A DNA stretch of 64,000 nt from Azorhizobium sp943371865. GTDB lineage: Bacteria > Pseudomonadota > Alphaproteobacteria > Rhizobiales > Xanthobacteraceae. Position numbers and translations under genes: made by a program. Numbering within the stretch: position 1 is the first letter of the stretch; each line of letters begins with the position of its first letter. Shown one piece after another: positions 24,158 through 33,229 of the stretch. The DNA lies in contig NZ_CALRWL010000004.1 of the NCBI RefSeq assembly GCF_943371865.1, positions 121,962 to 185,961 on the forward strand. The letters are read 5' to 3'. The notes under the pieces are model-generated. The model ran no database searches. It was given only the letters and a program-made list of their open reading frames with translations, and was not told where the DNA came from.

Positions 24158-25291
24158 TCAGCGCGGGCGCAGCATGCGGCCATAGAAGGCGGCCACGTCC
24201 CGCTCGAAGCGCGCCTGGCCAAAGCGCTCCTGGGCCATCTTGCGCCCCGCACCGCCCATGGCATCCCGCAAGGCGGCATCGTCCGCCAGCCGGAGCATGG
24301 CCTGGGCCAAGGCCGGCGCATCCTCATGGGGCACCAATATGCCGGTGTCGCCGTCCGCCACCGCCTCGGGAATGCCGCCGATGCGGGTGGCGATCACCGG
24401 CAGCGCCGCGCTCATGGCTTCCAGCAGCACCAGCGGGAAGCCCTCGGTATGGGTGGACAGGACCAGAGCGTCGATGGCGGCGTAGAAGCGCGGCATGTCG
24501 CCCTCGAACCCGGCGAAATGCACGAAAGCGCCGGTGCCGGTGTCCGCGACCAAGGCCGAGAGTTTGGCGAACTGCGCCCGATGGCCCTCATCCCCGCCGG
24601 TATCGCCCACCAAAAGCAGATGCACATCGCTGCGCGCCCGCTGCACCAGCGCCATGGCGCGAATGAGCGTGGCATGGTCCTTCTGCGCGCTGATGCGGGC
24701 CGGCATGCCGAACACCACGGCGGCTTCCGGCAGGCCGTAATGGGCGCGGGCGACGGCCCGGTCCAGAACCGGGGGCGGGGGCGGCACCGCGTCGTACAGG
24801 ACCGCGCCGCGCCCGGGTGCCACTGGAAAATCCTGCTGCGCGGCGGTGGAGGCGGAGACGTAGAGATACTGCTCCACCGGCTTCAGCAGCAGGCGTTCCA
24901 GATCGGTGAGCCGGGGGTGGTCGGCGCGCACATGGCTCACCACCCGCGCCCCGGCGAGGCGGCCGGCGAGGGCGGTGAAATAGGCGCCCATCACCTCGCC
25001 ATTGTGCACCAGCTTCACGCCACGGCGGCGGAAGTCGGCGGCGAGCCGCACCGTATTGGCCAGATAGGGCAGGGGCCTGGAGCGCCGCACCTCCGGCTGC
25101 TGGTAGCGCGTGGTTGCCAGGCCATGGCTGTGGCACAGCGCCTCCAGCGCCGCGGCGCCGGGAAGATCCGGCACATAGAGGATATTGTCATAGCCCTCCG
25201 CCCGCGCCGCTTCCGCCAGCCGGATGGTCGCCAGCTCGGTGCCGGCGATATTGGTCCAGGGAATGATGTGGGCGATGAGCGCGCGCTGCAT
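24158..25291 (-). CDS. GT4-type glycosyltransferase (paralogue 1)
   Basis: This is a 377-residue GT-B glycosyltransferase. The acceptor half begins AHIIPWTNIAGTELATIRLA and contains LVHNGEVMGAYFTALAGRLA. The donor half has FGMPARISAQKDHATLIRAM and the GT4 ExFxxxxxE-like motif THTEGFPLVLLEAMSAALPV. The sugar and acceptor are unknown; envelope polysaccharide is likely. A close paralogue is encoded at 45668-46822 in this window. The ATG at 25291 aligns with the paralogue's start. It stands alone, convergent with the MarR gene. Confidence 0.88.
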   Translation of the reverse strand: MQRALIAHIIPWTNIAGTELATIRLAEAARAEGYDNILYVPDLPGAAALEALCHSHGLATTRYQQPEVRRSRPLPYLANTVRLAADFRRRGVKLVHNGEVMGAYFTALAGRLAGARVVSHVRADHPRLTDLERLLLKPVEQYLYVSASTAAQQDFPVAPGRGAVLYDAVPPPPPVLDRAVARAHYGLPEAAVVFGMPARISAQKDHATLIRAMALVQRARSDVHLLLVGDTGGDEGHRAQFAKLSALVADTGTGAFVHFAGFEGDMPRFYAAIDALVLSTHTEGFPLVLLEAMSAALPVIATRIGGIPEAVADGDTGILVPHEDAPALAQAMLRLADDAALRDAMGGAGRKMAQERFGQARFERDVAAFYGRMLRPR

Positions 25292-25566
25292 CCTTGGAGC
25301 TAGGCGGACCGGGGTGTGCCCGTCAAGCGGCGCGCGGAAGTGGGGGCACCGGGGTATCTGCAACCGGCATTTCCACCGTCTTCGGCCGCGTCATGCACAG
25401 GGGGGCTTGCTCCGGCGCGCGCCGACGATATGATCCGGCCCGCCGCACTTGAGCGCGCGCCGATCCACCTGCTTCGTACGGGGATCGGGTTACGCGGGCC
25501 TCTTGTGGGAATTTGAACCGGAGTGCCGATCAGGTCGCTGACCCGATCCGGTTTCGCTTCAACGGC

Positions 25567-25651
25567 GCGGGCGTGGTGGAACTGGTAGACGCGCCGGACT
25601 CAAAATCCGGTTCCGAGAGGAGTGTCGGTTCGATTCCGACCGCCCGCACCA
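25567..25651 (+). tRNA. tRNA-Leu (anticodon CAA)
   Basis: An 85-base tRNA with a 7-bp acceptor stem (GCGGGCG / CGCCCGC). The anticodon stem CCGGA / TCCGG encloses loop CTCAAAA (anticodon CAA). It has a long variable arm, T-loop GGTTCGATTCC and an encoded CCA end. Class II shape and anticodon identify leucine (UUG codons). Confidence 0.96.
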
Positions 25652-25811
25652 CCTTTCTGGATCTGCCTTCTGGATCTAGCCGTCTCAAGCCGGCTGCTCA
25701 TCCCTTCAGATCACGACGCGGGCTGGCCCGGATCGCCTGTCGCAAGGCGCCACGGTGCCGCTCACGCAATGGCGCATGGATGCAGGCACGGCGCGCGTTG
25801 CGGCTCCCATT

Positions 25812-25835
25812 GCCTGCATCCCCCCTGATGCAGGC
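25812..25835. other. perfect hairpin between tRNA-Leu and the esterase gene
   Basis: GCCTGCATC, six-base loop, GATGCAGGC. There is no T-run on either side, so it is not a classic terminator. The gap 25652-25887 holds no gene; a short direct repeat TTCTGGATCT occurs twice at 25655-25678. Confidence 0.5.
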
Positions 25836-25887
25836 GCCTCCGCTGCAAAGCGCGCGCCCTCGATCTTGAAATGCTGGGCTTCGGCTT

Positions 25888-26751
25888 CTACGCGGCAGGG
25901 GCGGTTCCAAAGGCGCAGCGCACCGCGTGGTTGATGCTGGCCGGAAGCACCGACATGTGGGTCTCGCAGCGCAGGAGTTCGTAAGCTGTCGCCAGTCCCG
26001 GCACCGCCGCCAGCCGCTCAGCCATCTCGCGCGTGTTGTCGACGATGCGGCTCTCCGCAAAGCTGGCGAGGCGCGTCTGCGCATCCGCCGCGCCGATCTG
26101 GAACGGGGCCAGTTGCTGCTCATATTCGCCGACCAGCAGCAGGAGTTGTCCGCCACCGCCCTGGCGGCCGGCGATGAAGGCGTCCGCTTGCGTGATGATG
26201 CCCGCCCCCTCCCACCAGATCGCGGGACTGGCGGAAATCCAGGCCGTGAACGCATCCGGCGCCCGGAACAGGGCGTGCAGCACGAACAGCCCGCCGAAGG
26301 AGTGACCGAAGATCGCTTGACGCCGTGCATCCACCGGCACGCGGCGGGCGATCTCCGGCTTCAGATCATCGCCGATGAAGGCGAGGAATGCATCGGCGCC
26401 GCCGGTGCGCACCTGCGGACCGGTCTCGGTATGCGGCGGATAGGTGGCTCCGGGCGGCGGCCCCATGTCCCAGGAGCGGCGCACGCTGTCATAGGGACCG
26501 TCGGTGGGGTAGCCGATGGCGACGATGACGCCGAACCCCACGCCGGTGCCAAGCGGATACGGCGCCTGCACCCGCACCACGTCCACCGCCGTGGCGATGA
26601 CCGCATTGCCATCGAGCAGATACAGGACCGGCCAGCCGCCCGCCGGCGGTTCACCGGGCGGCGTGTAGAGATAGATGCGGTAGGGCGCGCCGCCGCCCTG
26701 GGGGGCGAGGTCGAACTGCACCGTGTCCGGGAGGGATGCCTGGAGGGTCAT
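25888..26751 (-). CDS. siderophore esterase-like alpha/beta hydrolase (Fes/IroE type)
   Basis: This is a 287-residue cytoplasmic or periplasmic alpha/beta hydrolase without a clear signal peptide. WPVLYLLDGNAVI and the nucleophile elbow GHSFGGLFVLHAL are typical of the esterase family that includes IroE and Fes, which cleave ferric siderophores to free iron. SASPAIWWEG follows, and His near FSGR/THMSV could complete the triad. The ATG at 26751 overlaps the fhuB stop (ATGA), so it is translationally coupled to the siderophore permease. That coupling supports a role in iron release from the imported siderophore. Confidence 0.85.
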   Translation of the reverse strand: MTLQASLPDTVQFDLAPQGGGAPYRIYLYTPPGEPPAGGWPVLYLLDGNAVIATAVDVVRVQAPYPLGTGVGFGVIVAIGYPTDGPYDSVRRSWDMGPPPGATYPPHTETGPQVRTGGADAFLAFIGDDLKPEIARRVPVDARRQAIFGHSFGGLFVLHALFRAPDAFTAWISASPAIWWEGAGIITQADAFIAGRQGGGGQLLLLVGEYEQQLAPFQIGAADAQTRLASFAESRIVDNTREMAERLAAVPGLATAYELLRCETHMSVLPASINHAVRCAFGTAPAA

Positions 26752-28721
26752 ACGCTGTGTCTCCGTGCCAAAAGCCACATGAGGGCGGGGCAGCCGATGA
26801 AGGTGGCCGCCAGTCCCGCCGGAATCTGCCAGGGGAAGGCCACGATCCGCCCGAGCCAGTCGGCGGCGACCATGATGACGCCGCCGATGAGGGCGGCGCC
26901 CACCAGTTGCGGCAACGCCCGCTGCAGCCCGAGGAACCGCGCCAGATGCGGGGCCATGAGCCCCACGAAGGTGAGCGGCCCGATCAGCAGCGTCGAGACC
27001 GCGGTCAGTGCGGCGGTCACCAGCAGCAGGAGGCCGTGGCTGCGGCGCGGGTGCAGCCCGATCGCGCTGGACGTCAGTGCGCCGAGCGGCACGATGTCGA
27101 GCCAGCGGGCGAGCAGAGGCAGCGATCCCAAGGCGAGGGCTGCGGCCGCCGTCGCCACGCGCGCGTCGGTGGCGTCCACCGCATAGGTCGAGCCGGTCAT
27201 CCAATTGAGCAATTGCGCCGCGCGCGGATCGCCGCCGGCCATCAGCGCGGTGACGAGCGCATCGAACATGGCGCCCAGCGCGACGCCGGCCAGGAGAACC
27301 CGCTCCGGCGTCGCCGCGCCGCCGCGGCCGAATGCGAGAATGGCCAGCAGGGCCAGGAATGCACCCAGTGTTGCCGCACCAAATTGCGCGCCTCTGCCGA
27401 CCTCGGCCAAGGTGAACATCGCGACGATGAGCCCGAAGGCCGCACCGGCGCTGACGCCGAGCACTTCGGGGCTGGCCATGGGGTTGCCGGTCAGGCGCTG
27501 GAGCACGCCCCCGGCGCAGGCCAGCATGATGCCGGCCGAAAGTGCGGCGAGGGCGCGGGGCCAGCGCCACTCCAGCAGATCGGCGCTGAGGCTCCAGCCC
27601 TCCAGTCCACGCCCGACGCTGACGGACAGCGTGAGCAGCACGACCAGCCCCAGCCCCAGCCCGACGATCAGCAGCAGCGGACGATTGGCCCGGCTGATGC
27701 TCCCGCCCAGCCCCGAAGGGAGGTGGAGCGACAGGCGCAGGCGCGGCAGCAGCCACAGCAGCAGCGGCGAGCCGAACACCGCGGTGATCGCCCCGGTGGG
27801 CAGCATCTCGCCCGCATCGCCGGCCAGCCGCTGCACGCACTGGTCGGTGAACCACAGCAGGACCGCGCCGAGCAGGGCCGACCAGATGAGACGCGGTGCC
27901 ACGCGGCGGGCGCCGGCGACGGTCACCAGCGCCGGCGCCGCCAGCCCGATGAAGCCGATGACCCCCACTGTGCCGACCACCGCCCCGGTCAGTGCCACGG
28001 CGAGCGCGAGCGCCGCCAGCCGCACCAGGGGCACACGCAGCCCAAGGCTGCGGGCGTGGTCGTCATCCAGCGTCAGCAGCGTCAGGGGGCGGACCAGCAG
28101 GGCTGCGGCGCCCAGGGCGAGCGCAAGCCGAGGCCAAAGGAAAGCGGCGATGGTCCAGTCCTGCTGGCTTAGCGAGCCGCCGCCCCAGATGAACAGGCCG
28201 GCGAGATAGTGCGTGTTGAACAGCACCAGCAGTGCGGCCAGCGCGCCGCAATAGAGGCTCACCACCATGCCGGCCAGCACCACGGTGAGGGGCGACAGCC
28301 GCTTGTGCCAGGACAGGGCGAGCACGATGAGCACGGTGACCAATCCGCCCGCCATCGCGATCCATTCGCGCCCGAACTCCAGCAGCCCCGGCGCCCACAG
28401 CATGGCGAGGGCGAGGGCGAGATTGGCGCCGGCGGAAATGCCGAGCGTGGTGGGAGAGGCCAGCGGATTGCGCAGCGCCAGTTGCAGCAGCGCGCCCGCC
28501 AACCCGAGCGCGGCGCCGCACAGCAGGCTGGTGGCCAGGCGTGGCGCGAAGCTGTAGCGCACCAGCATCTGGCGGACATCGCCGCTATCGGGCGCAAACA
28601 GCGCATCCGGCCAGAGCGTGACGGGCAGCCGGAGCGCCAGCGTCGATAGGGTGATGGCGGCGGCAGCCAGCGCCAGCAGCGCGACGATGGCCGCCGGCCC
28701 CAGCCTTTGGCGCTCACCCAT
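26748..28721 (-). CDS. fhuB: ferric siderophore ABC transporter permease FhuB (fused double permease)
   Basis: This is a 657-residue inner-membrane protein made of two FecCD-type permease halves in one chain, as in E. coli FhuB. Each half has about ten helices. The ATPase-contact loop appears in both: GLAGALLQLALRNPLASPTTLGI in the first and AGGVLQRLTGNPMASPEVLGV in the second (written here in pieces of the same motif, LxxxxRNPLAxPxxLG). It starts inside the end of fhuD (8-bp overlap). No FhuC ATPase gene accompanies it, so an ATPase must come from elsewhere in the genome. Confidence 0.93.
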   Translation of the reverse strand: MGERQRLGPAAIVALLALAAAAITLSTLALRLPVTLWPDALFAPDSGDVRQMLVRYSFAPRLATSLLCGAALGLAGALLQLALRNPLASPTTLGISAGANLALALAMLWAPGLLEFGREWIAMAGGLVTVLIVLALSWHKRLSPLTVVLAGMVVSLYCGALAALLVLFNTHYLAGLFIWGGGSLSQQDWTIAAFLWPRLALALGAAALLVRPLTLLTLDDDHARSLGLRVPLVRLAALALAVALTGAVVGTVGVIGFIGLAAPALVTVAGARRVAPRLIWSALLGAVLLWFTDQCVQRLAGDAGEMLPTGAITAVFGSPLLLWLLPRLRLSLHLPSGLGGSISRANRPLLLIVGLGLGLVVLLTLSVSVGRGLEGWSLSADLLEWRWPRALAALSAGIMLACAGGVLQRLTGNPMASPEVLGVSAGAAFGLIVAMFTLAEVGRGAQFGAATLGAFLALLAILAFGRGGAATPERVLLAGVALGAMFDALVTALMAGGDPRAAQLLNWMTGSTYAVDATDARVATAAAALALGSLPLLARWLDIVPLGALTSSAIGLHPRRSHGLLLLVTAALTAVSTLLIGPLTFVGLMAPHLARFLGLQRALPQLVGAALIGGVIMVAADWLGRIVAFPWQIPAGLAATFIGCPALMWLLARRHSV

Positions 28722-29595
28722 GGGAAGGGGCCTTCGGCAGCGTCTCGCCCAGGAGCCGGGCGAAGCGCATGGCGGAGGGCAGCATGCCGAACATCAGGAC
28801 GGCCGGGAGGCGCTGCACCTGCCCCGCCCGCACGAAGCCGAGGCTGTTCCACAAGGGCGAGCGGTGCAGGCTCGCCAGCACGTCGGCGGCGATGGGCTCC
28901 AGATAGATCAGCCGCGCCTGCGGGGCATGGGCCAGTTGCTCGATGCCGACGGTGGCGAATCCCCAATAATTGGTGTCGCCGCGCCAGGCATTGCTCAGGC
29001 CGCACAGCCCGATCACGTCGTCGAACAGGCTTTTTGCGCCATAGACCCGGACGTGGCGGGTATCCATGAAGTTCACGATGAACAGCGGGGTGTCGGCATA
29101 AGGCGCGAGGGTCGCCCGCGTCGTCGCCATGAGGGCTGCGGCGCTGCTGATCAGCGCCTCGGCCTGAAGGTCCCGCCCGAGCAGCCCGCCCAGCCGCCGG
29201 GTGGCGGCGATGCTGAGCCCATAGGGGGTGCCGCCGCCGGGCGTGTAGATGGCGAAGGTTTCGGTGCGGGCGATGCGCTCCAGCATCGGACGCAGGCGGG
29301 CAAGATAGGGCGTGGTCAGGATCAGGTCGGGCCTGAGCGCCTGCAACAGCTCCATATTGGCTTCCAGCGCGGTGCCGAGATTGATCACGCCCTCTGGCAG
29401 CGCGGGGTCGACGACCCAGCTCGACCACGCGTCCGCTTGCGCCAGCGCAACAGGCGTCACGCCCAGCGCCAGCAGGGTTTCGGCGAGGCCGTAATCCAGC
29501 GAGACGATCCGCGCCGGCACGCCGGCCGCGTGCAGCGGGCCGGGTGCGAAGAGGGCGCATGACGCGGCGCCGGCCAGAAAGCCGCGTCGCGTCAT
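28714..29595 (-). CDS. fhuD: periplasmic ferric siderophore-binding protein FhuD
   Basis: This is a 293-residue class III periplasmic binding protein. The N-terminus MTRRGFLAGAASC is a twin-arginine signal. RIVSLDYGLAETLLALGVTP is the family's first motif, and LRPDLILTTPYLARLRPMLE the second. It delivers ferric hydroxamate-type siderophores to FhuB. I chose the ATG at 29595 because it places the Tat motif at the N-terminus; a TTG at 29613 would add six residues. The order receptor-fhuD-fhuB-esterase on one strand, with short gaps or overlaps, indicates one operon. Confidence 0.91.
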   Translation of the reverse strand: MTRRGFLAGAASCALFAPGPLHAAGVPARIVSLDYGLAETLLALGVTPVALAQADAWSSWVVDPALPEGVINLGTALEANMELLQALRPDLILTTPYLARLRPMLERIARTETFAIYTPGGGTPYGLSIAATRRLGGLLGRDLQAEALISSAAALMATTRATLAPYADTPLFIVNFMDTRHVRVYGAKSLFDDVIGLCGLSNAWRGDTNYWGFATVGIEQLAHAPQARLIYLEPIAADVLASLHRSPLWNSLGFVRAGQVQRLPAVLMFGMLPSAMRFARLLGETLPKAPSHG

Positions 29596-29622
29596 GGTGC
29601 AGAACCCCGGCAAGGCAGAGGC

Positions 29623-32055
29623 CTACCAGCGATACTTCAGCCCCGCGATCACGGTGCGTGGCATGCCCTTGTAGCAATAGCCGGCGTCGCAGGTGATGTA
29701 GTCTTCGTCCAGCAGGTTCTGGGCATTGACCTGCATGCTCCAGCCCTTCAGCTGCGCCCCAAGGTTGACGAGGTCATAGCTCAGCTTGGCATCCACCAGC
29801 GTGTAGGCGCTGTTCTGGAAGGTGTTGAGCGAATTGCCCCAGGTGGCGCCGGTGTAGCGCACGCCCGCGCCCACCCCAAGGCCCGCCAGCGCGGTGCCCG
29901 GCTGGAACTGGTAGTCCGCCCATATGGCGAAGGTGTGCTGCGGCTGGCCGGAGGGGGTGAGGCCGAGGGTCTGCGAATCGCCCGCCACATTGGTGAGGTC
30001 GAGATAGGTGTAGGCGCCGCGCACCTTCAGCCCGGCGCCGAGATTGGCCACCCCTTCCAGCTCGAAGCCGCGCGCGCGCACCTCCCCGGTCTGGATCTGG
30101 TACAGCGGGTTGGTCTCGTCGGTGACGAGCCCGTTGTCCTGGTTGATCTGGAACACCGAGGCGGCGACAAATCCGTCGAAGCCGGTGGGCGCATACTTCA
30201 CGCCGCCCTCGATCTGTCGTGCGGTGGTGGGCGAGAAGCTGTTGCCGGAGATATCCGCGCCAAGGGTGGGCGCGAACGAGGTGGAATAGCTGACATATGG
30301 CGCGATGCCATTGTCGAACAGATAGGTGAGTCCGGCGCGACCGGTGAAGGCCTGATCGTCCGTATTCTGGGTGGTGGAGGTCAGAAGGTTGTCATTGGTG
30401 GTCTCGACCCAGTCCTGTCGCCCGGTCAGGGTCAGGAGGAAGCCGCCGAATTTCGCCTGCTCCTGCACATAGACACCGAGCTGGCTCTGGTTCTGGCGAT
30501 AGCGCGACGCGTTCAGCTCCGGGTCGGAGACCGGACCCAGGGCCTGGTTGAGCGTGTAGTTGAAATCCGACGCCGTGCCGTAGCCGATGCCGCCATCGAG
30601 GTTGAGATAGGAATAGTCCACGCCCACCAGCAGCGTGTGCTCCACGGCGCCGGTGATGAACTTTGCCTGGATCTGGTTGTCGATCACGAACGAATCCAGC
30701 GTATCATGCACATAGGCGCTGTAGCGGCTGGCGGTGTTGGTCGCGGTGTTGAGCGAGGACAGGCCGGTGTAGCGCACCGAGGTATCGGCGTTGCCGTAGC
30801 GTACCTTCTGCCGCACGGTGAAGATGTCGTTGACATCATGCTCAGCCAGATAGCCGAGCCGGTACTGCGTCTGCTTCTGGCTGTTGTAGTCGCCGGGCGT
30901 CTTGCTGAAGGCATCGGAGCTGGAGCCGGTCCAGGCGTAGAAGGGCAGCGAGGCCGGGGTCTCGGAATCCTGATACTCGCCGAGGAAGGTGATGCGCGTG
31001 CTGTCGTTCGGCTTATAGGTGAAGGCCGGGGCGATATAGGTCATGTCATTGACGCCGCCGCCCAGCGTGTTCGGAGACCCCGCGTCGCGCACCAGGCCGG
31101 TGAGGCGGTAGAGCAGCGTGCCATCCTTATCCGCCGGCCCGCCGACGTCGAACTGGCCCTGCCAGAGATCGTAATTGCCGCCCTGGACCTCGACCTCGCC
31201 GAACGCCGTCTCGGTGGGGCGCTTGGAGGTGATGTCCACCAGGCCGCCGGGCGAGCCGAGGCCATAGAGCGCGGAGCTGGGGCCGCGCAGCACCGTCACA
31301 TTCTGCACGCCATAGGGCTCGACCTTGAATACCGACATATTGGCGCCCGGCAGGCGCAGCCCGTCGCGATAGATGCCGTTATAGGTGGTGTCGAAGCCGC
31401 GAATGGTGAAGACATCGAAGCGCGGATCAAAGCCGCTCTGCCCTGTGCGCACCCCCGGCGTGTAGGCGACCGCGGCGGTGAGCGTCTGCACATTGCGGTC
31501 GTCGAGCTCCTGCCGGGTGACGACCGAGACCGACTGCGGCGTTTCGATCAGCGGGGTATCGGTCTTGGTGCCGACCGTGGTGGTGCTGGCGACATAGCCG
31601 ACCGTGCTGCTCCCCTGCACGTCGATGGCGCCAAGCTCGATCGCCCCGGCGGCGCCGCTGCCGTTCGGGCCTGCGCTCGCGGCATTGGGATCGATGATCG
31701 TCACCTGATTGCGACCGTTGAAGCGATAGACGAGGCCCGTGCCAGCCAGCATGCGGGCCAGCGCTTGCTCCGGGGTCATCGTGCCGGAGACCGCCGCGGA
31801 GCGGCGCCCGCCCAGCTTGGCGGTGTCGTAGAACACCTGCACGCCCGCCCGCTGGGCGAATTTCAGCACCCCCCGGTTGAGATCCTGTGCCGGGATGTCG
31901 AAGGCGATGGGGGCGATGGCCGCAGTGCCGGCGCTCGGCTGCTGGGCCAGCGCATAGCCGGCCGGCGCGACCGAGGCCAGAAGCCCGGACACCACGCCGA
32001 TGGCCAGGCCACGCCGCCGGGCGTGAGTGTCCGTCACATGCTTCATTCCAGCCAT
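29623..32055 (-). CDS. TonB-dependent siderophore receptor with signalling domain (FecA/FpvA type)
   Basis: This is an 810-residue outer-membrane receptor. After a signal peptide (cleavage near ALAQQ) comes a secretin/TonB short N-terminal signalling domain at about residues 48-118 (FDIPAQDLNRGVLKFAQRAG). The plug domain starts with the TonB-box region and ETPQSVSVVTRQELDDRN and includes the plug motif VEPYGVQNVTVLRGPSSALY. A 22-strand barrel follows and ends in Trp, as outer-membrane proteins do (GLKYRW). The signalling domain passes substrate binding to FecR, which then frees FecI; both are encoded just upstream. The ATG at 32055 is preferred over 32046. Confidence 0.94.
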   Translation of the reverse strand: MAGMKHVTDTHARRRGLAIGVVSGLLASVAPAGYALAQQPSAGTAAIAPIAFDIPAQDLNRGVLKFAQRAGVQVFYDTAKLGGRRSAAVSGTMTPEQALARMLAGTGLVYRFNGRNQVTIIDPNAASAGPNGSGAAGAIELGAIDVQGSSTVGYVASTTTVGTKTDTPLIETPQSVSVVTRQELDDRNVQTLTAAVAYTPGVRTGQSGFDPRFDVFTIRGFDTTYNGIYRDGLRLPGANMSVFKVEPYGVQNVTVLRGPSSALYGLGSPGGLVDITSKRPTETAFGEVEVQGGNYDLWQGQFDVGGPADKDGTLLYRLTGLVRDAGSPNTLGGGVNDMTYIAPAFTYKPNDSTRITFLGEYQDSETPASLPFYAWTGSSSDAFSKTPGDYNSQKQTQYRLGYLAEHDVNDIFTVRQKVRYGNADTSVRYTGLSSLNTATNTASRYSAYVHDTLDSFVIDNQIQAKFITGAVEHTLLVGVDYSYLNLDGGIGYGTASDFNYTLNQALGPVSDPELNASRYRQNQSQLGVYVQEQAKFGGFLLTLTGRQDWVETTNDNLLTSTTQNTDDQAFTGRAGLTYLFDNGIAPYVSYSTSFAPTLGADISGNSFSPTTARQIEGGVKYAPTGFDGFVAASVFQINQDNGLVTDETNPLYQIQTGEVRARGFELEGVANLGAGLKVRGAYTYLDLTNVAGDSQTLGLTPSGQPQHTFAIWADYQFQPGTALAGLGVGAGVRYTGATWGNSLNTFQNSAYTLVDAKLSYDLVNLGAQLKGWSMQVNAQNLLDEDYITCDAGYCYKGMPRTVIAGLKYRW

Positions 32056-32109
32056 GTCTCGCTTCGCCTCTTTTGCATGGGCGTCGCGCGCGACGCTCCC
32101 GTTGCCGAT

Positions 32110-32139
32110 GAAGACAACCGAGGGGGCCGCAGGCCGTAA
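32110..32139 (-). promoter_or_regulatory. candidate FecI-dependent promoter of the receptor
   Basis: On the minus strand TTACGG, ten variable bases, then CCTCGGTTGTCTTC, ending about 55 bases before the receptor start. The same two blocks with identical spacing occur before fecR at 33190-33219. Confidence 0.6.
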
Positions 32140-32158
32140 AAATAAGTGAGAGGGTCGA

Positions 32159-32184
32159 TGACGGTGCTCAGTAGAGCACCGTCA
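32159..32184 (-). other. strong hairpin over the fecR stop codon
   Basis: A perfect 11-bp stem (TGACGGTGCTC / GAGCACCGTCA, four-base loop) spans the fecR stop. On the minus strand it is followed about 20 bases later by TTATTTTT. It may attenuate read-through from fecR into the receptor gene. Confidence 0.5.
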
Positions 32185-33154
32185 CCAGGGGCGGCAGCGA
32201 GGAGGCGCTGGCGCCGAGTTCCGTGGTGATGGTGCGAATGACATCGTCCAGATCTTTCGTCGCAAACACGCCGCTGACCCGCCGCTGCGCCAGTTGGGCG
32301 TTGGCGACGATGATGCGCCCGCGCCGGTAGCGGTTGAGTTTGCGCACCACCTCCTCCAGCGGCACGGAATCGAAGACCAGCAGGCCCGAGCGCCATGCGG
32401 TGACGCCGGCGACATCGACCGAGTGGACCTGGCCGATCCCCCGCATCACGTCGTATTGCACCGTCTCGCCGGGCGAGAGCACGACGCGGTCCGGGGCGTG
32501 CGCGGGCATCTGGAGCGCCACCGCGATGTCGTGCTCGACGGCGGTGATGCCGGCGCCGTCCGACCGTTGCTCGACGAGGAACTGCGTGCCGAGCGCCGTT
32601 GTGGTGCCGTGGGCGGCATCGACCACGAACGGCCGCCGCTCAGCGCCTCCACGCGGCGTGGCGTGAAAGAAGGCTTCGCCCGAGAGCAGGATCACACGGC
32701 GCTCCTCGCGATTGAACCGCAAGGCGATGGCGCTGTCCGGGCCGAGATCGACAATTGTGCCGTCATCCAGGGTCACCTGCCGGATCTCGGCAGGCGCGGT
32801 GCGCCAGTCGGCGGCAAGGGCGATCCATGGGTCGCCGATCTGGTAGCGCAGGCCAAGCACGCCGATGGACAGGACGGCCAGGACGGCGAGGATGCCGGCG
32901 CCACTGACGGGTTTCTTGGCTTTGGGGCGGGGCAGCGCCCGCAGCAGGCCGGGATCGTGCCGCAGCAGATCAAGGCTGCGCCATGCGCTCTGCGCCTCCT
33001 CGAAGGCCGGGCGATGATCAGGGTCGGCTTCCAGCCAGAGCCGAAATGCTGCGCGCTCGCCATCGTCGAGCGGGCGGCCGTCGAGGCGGGCAACCCATTG
33101 CGCGGCGTGCCGGTCCGCGTCCGACGATCGATCCTCGTTCACGCCATCATCCAT
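32168..33154 (-). CDS. fecR: FecR family anti-sigma/sigma regulator
   Basis: This is a 328-residue single-pass membrane protein. The N-terminal cytoplasmic domain binds the sigma factor (AAQWVARLDGRPLDDGERAA, FRLWLEADPDHRPAFEEAQS). A membrane segment follows near residues 85-103 (GAGILAVLAVLSIGVLGLRY). The periplasmic FecR domain has TLDDGTIVDLGPDSAIALRF and LLSGEAFFHAT. The C-terminal part (VRKLNRYRRGRIIV) contacts the signalling domain of the receptor. It lies between fecI and the receptor on the same strand. A putative FecI-type promoter sits just before it. Confidence 0.94.
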   Translation of the reverse strand: MDDGVNEDRSSDADRHAAQWVARLDGRPLDDGERAAFRLWLEADPDHRPAFEEAQSAWRSLDLLRHDPGLLRALPRPKAKKPVSGAGILAVLAVLSIGVLGLRYQIGDPWIALAADWRTAPAEIRQVTLDDGTIVDLGPDSAIALRFNREERRVILLSGEAFFHATPRGGAERRPFVVDAAHGTTTALGTQFLVEQRSDGAGITAVEHDIAVALQMPAHAPDRVVLSPGETVQYDVMRGIGQVHSVDVAGVTAWRSGLLVFDSVPLEEVVRKLNRYRRGRIIVANAQLAQRRVSGVFATKDLDDVIRTITTELGASASSLPPLVTVLY

Positions 33155-33189
33155 GCAGCAGCGCCCTCGGCTCCGGCCCCCTCTGAGGG

Positions 33190-33219
33190 GAAGACAACCG
33201 AGGCCGCCAAACCCCGTAA
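33190..33219 (-). promoter_or_regulatory. candidate FecI-dependent promoter of fecR
   Basis: On the minus strand TTACGG, ten variable bases, CCTCGGTTGTCTTC, lying between the fecI stop and the fecR start (36 bases before it). It repeats the motif at 32110-32139 with the same spacing. Confidence 0.6.
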
Positions 33220-33229
33220 TGGGCCGGGT

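Noticed and set aside
25567..25678. tRNA-Leu as integration site for a mobile element
   Set aside because: The downstream TTCTGGATCT direct repeat does not copy the tRNA 3' end and no integrase is present.
29935..32139. 734-codon frame opposite the TonB receptor
   Set aside because: The receptor on the minus strand has clear plug, barrel and signalling domains; the opposite frame has none.
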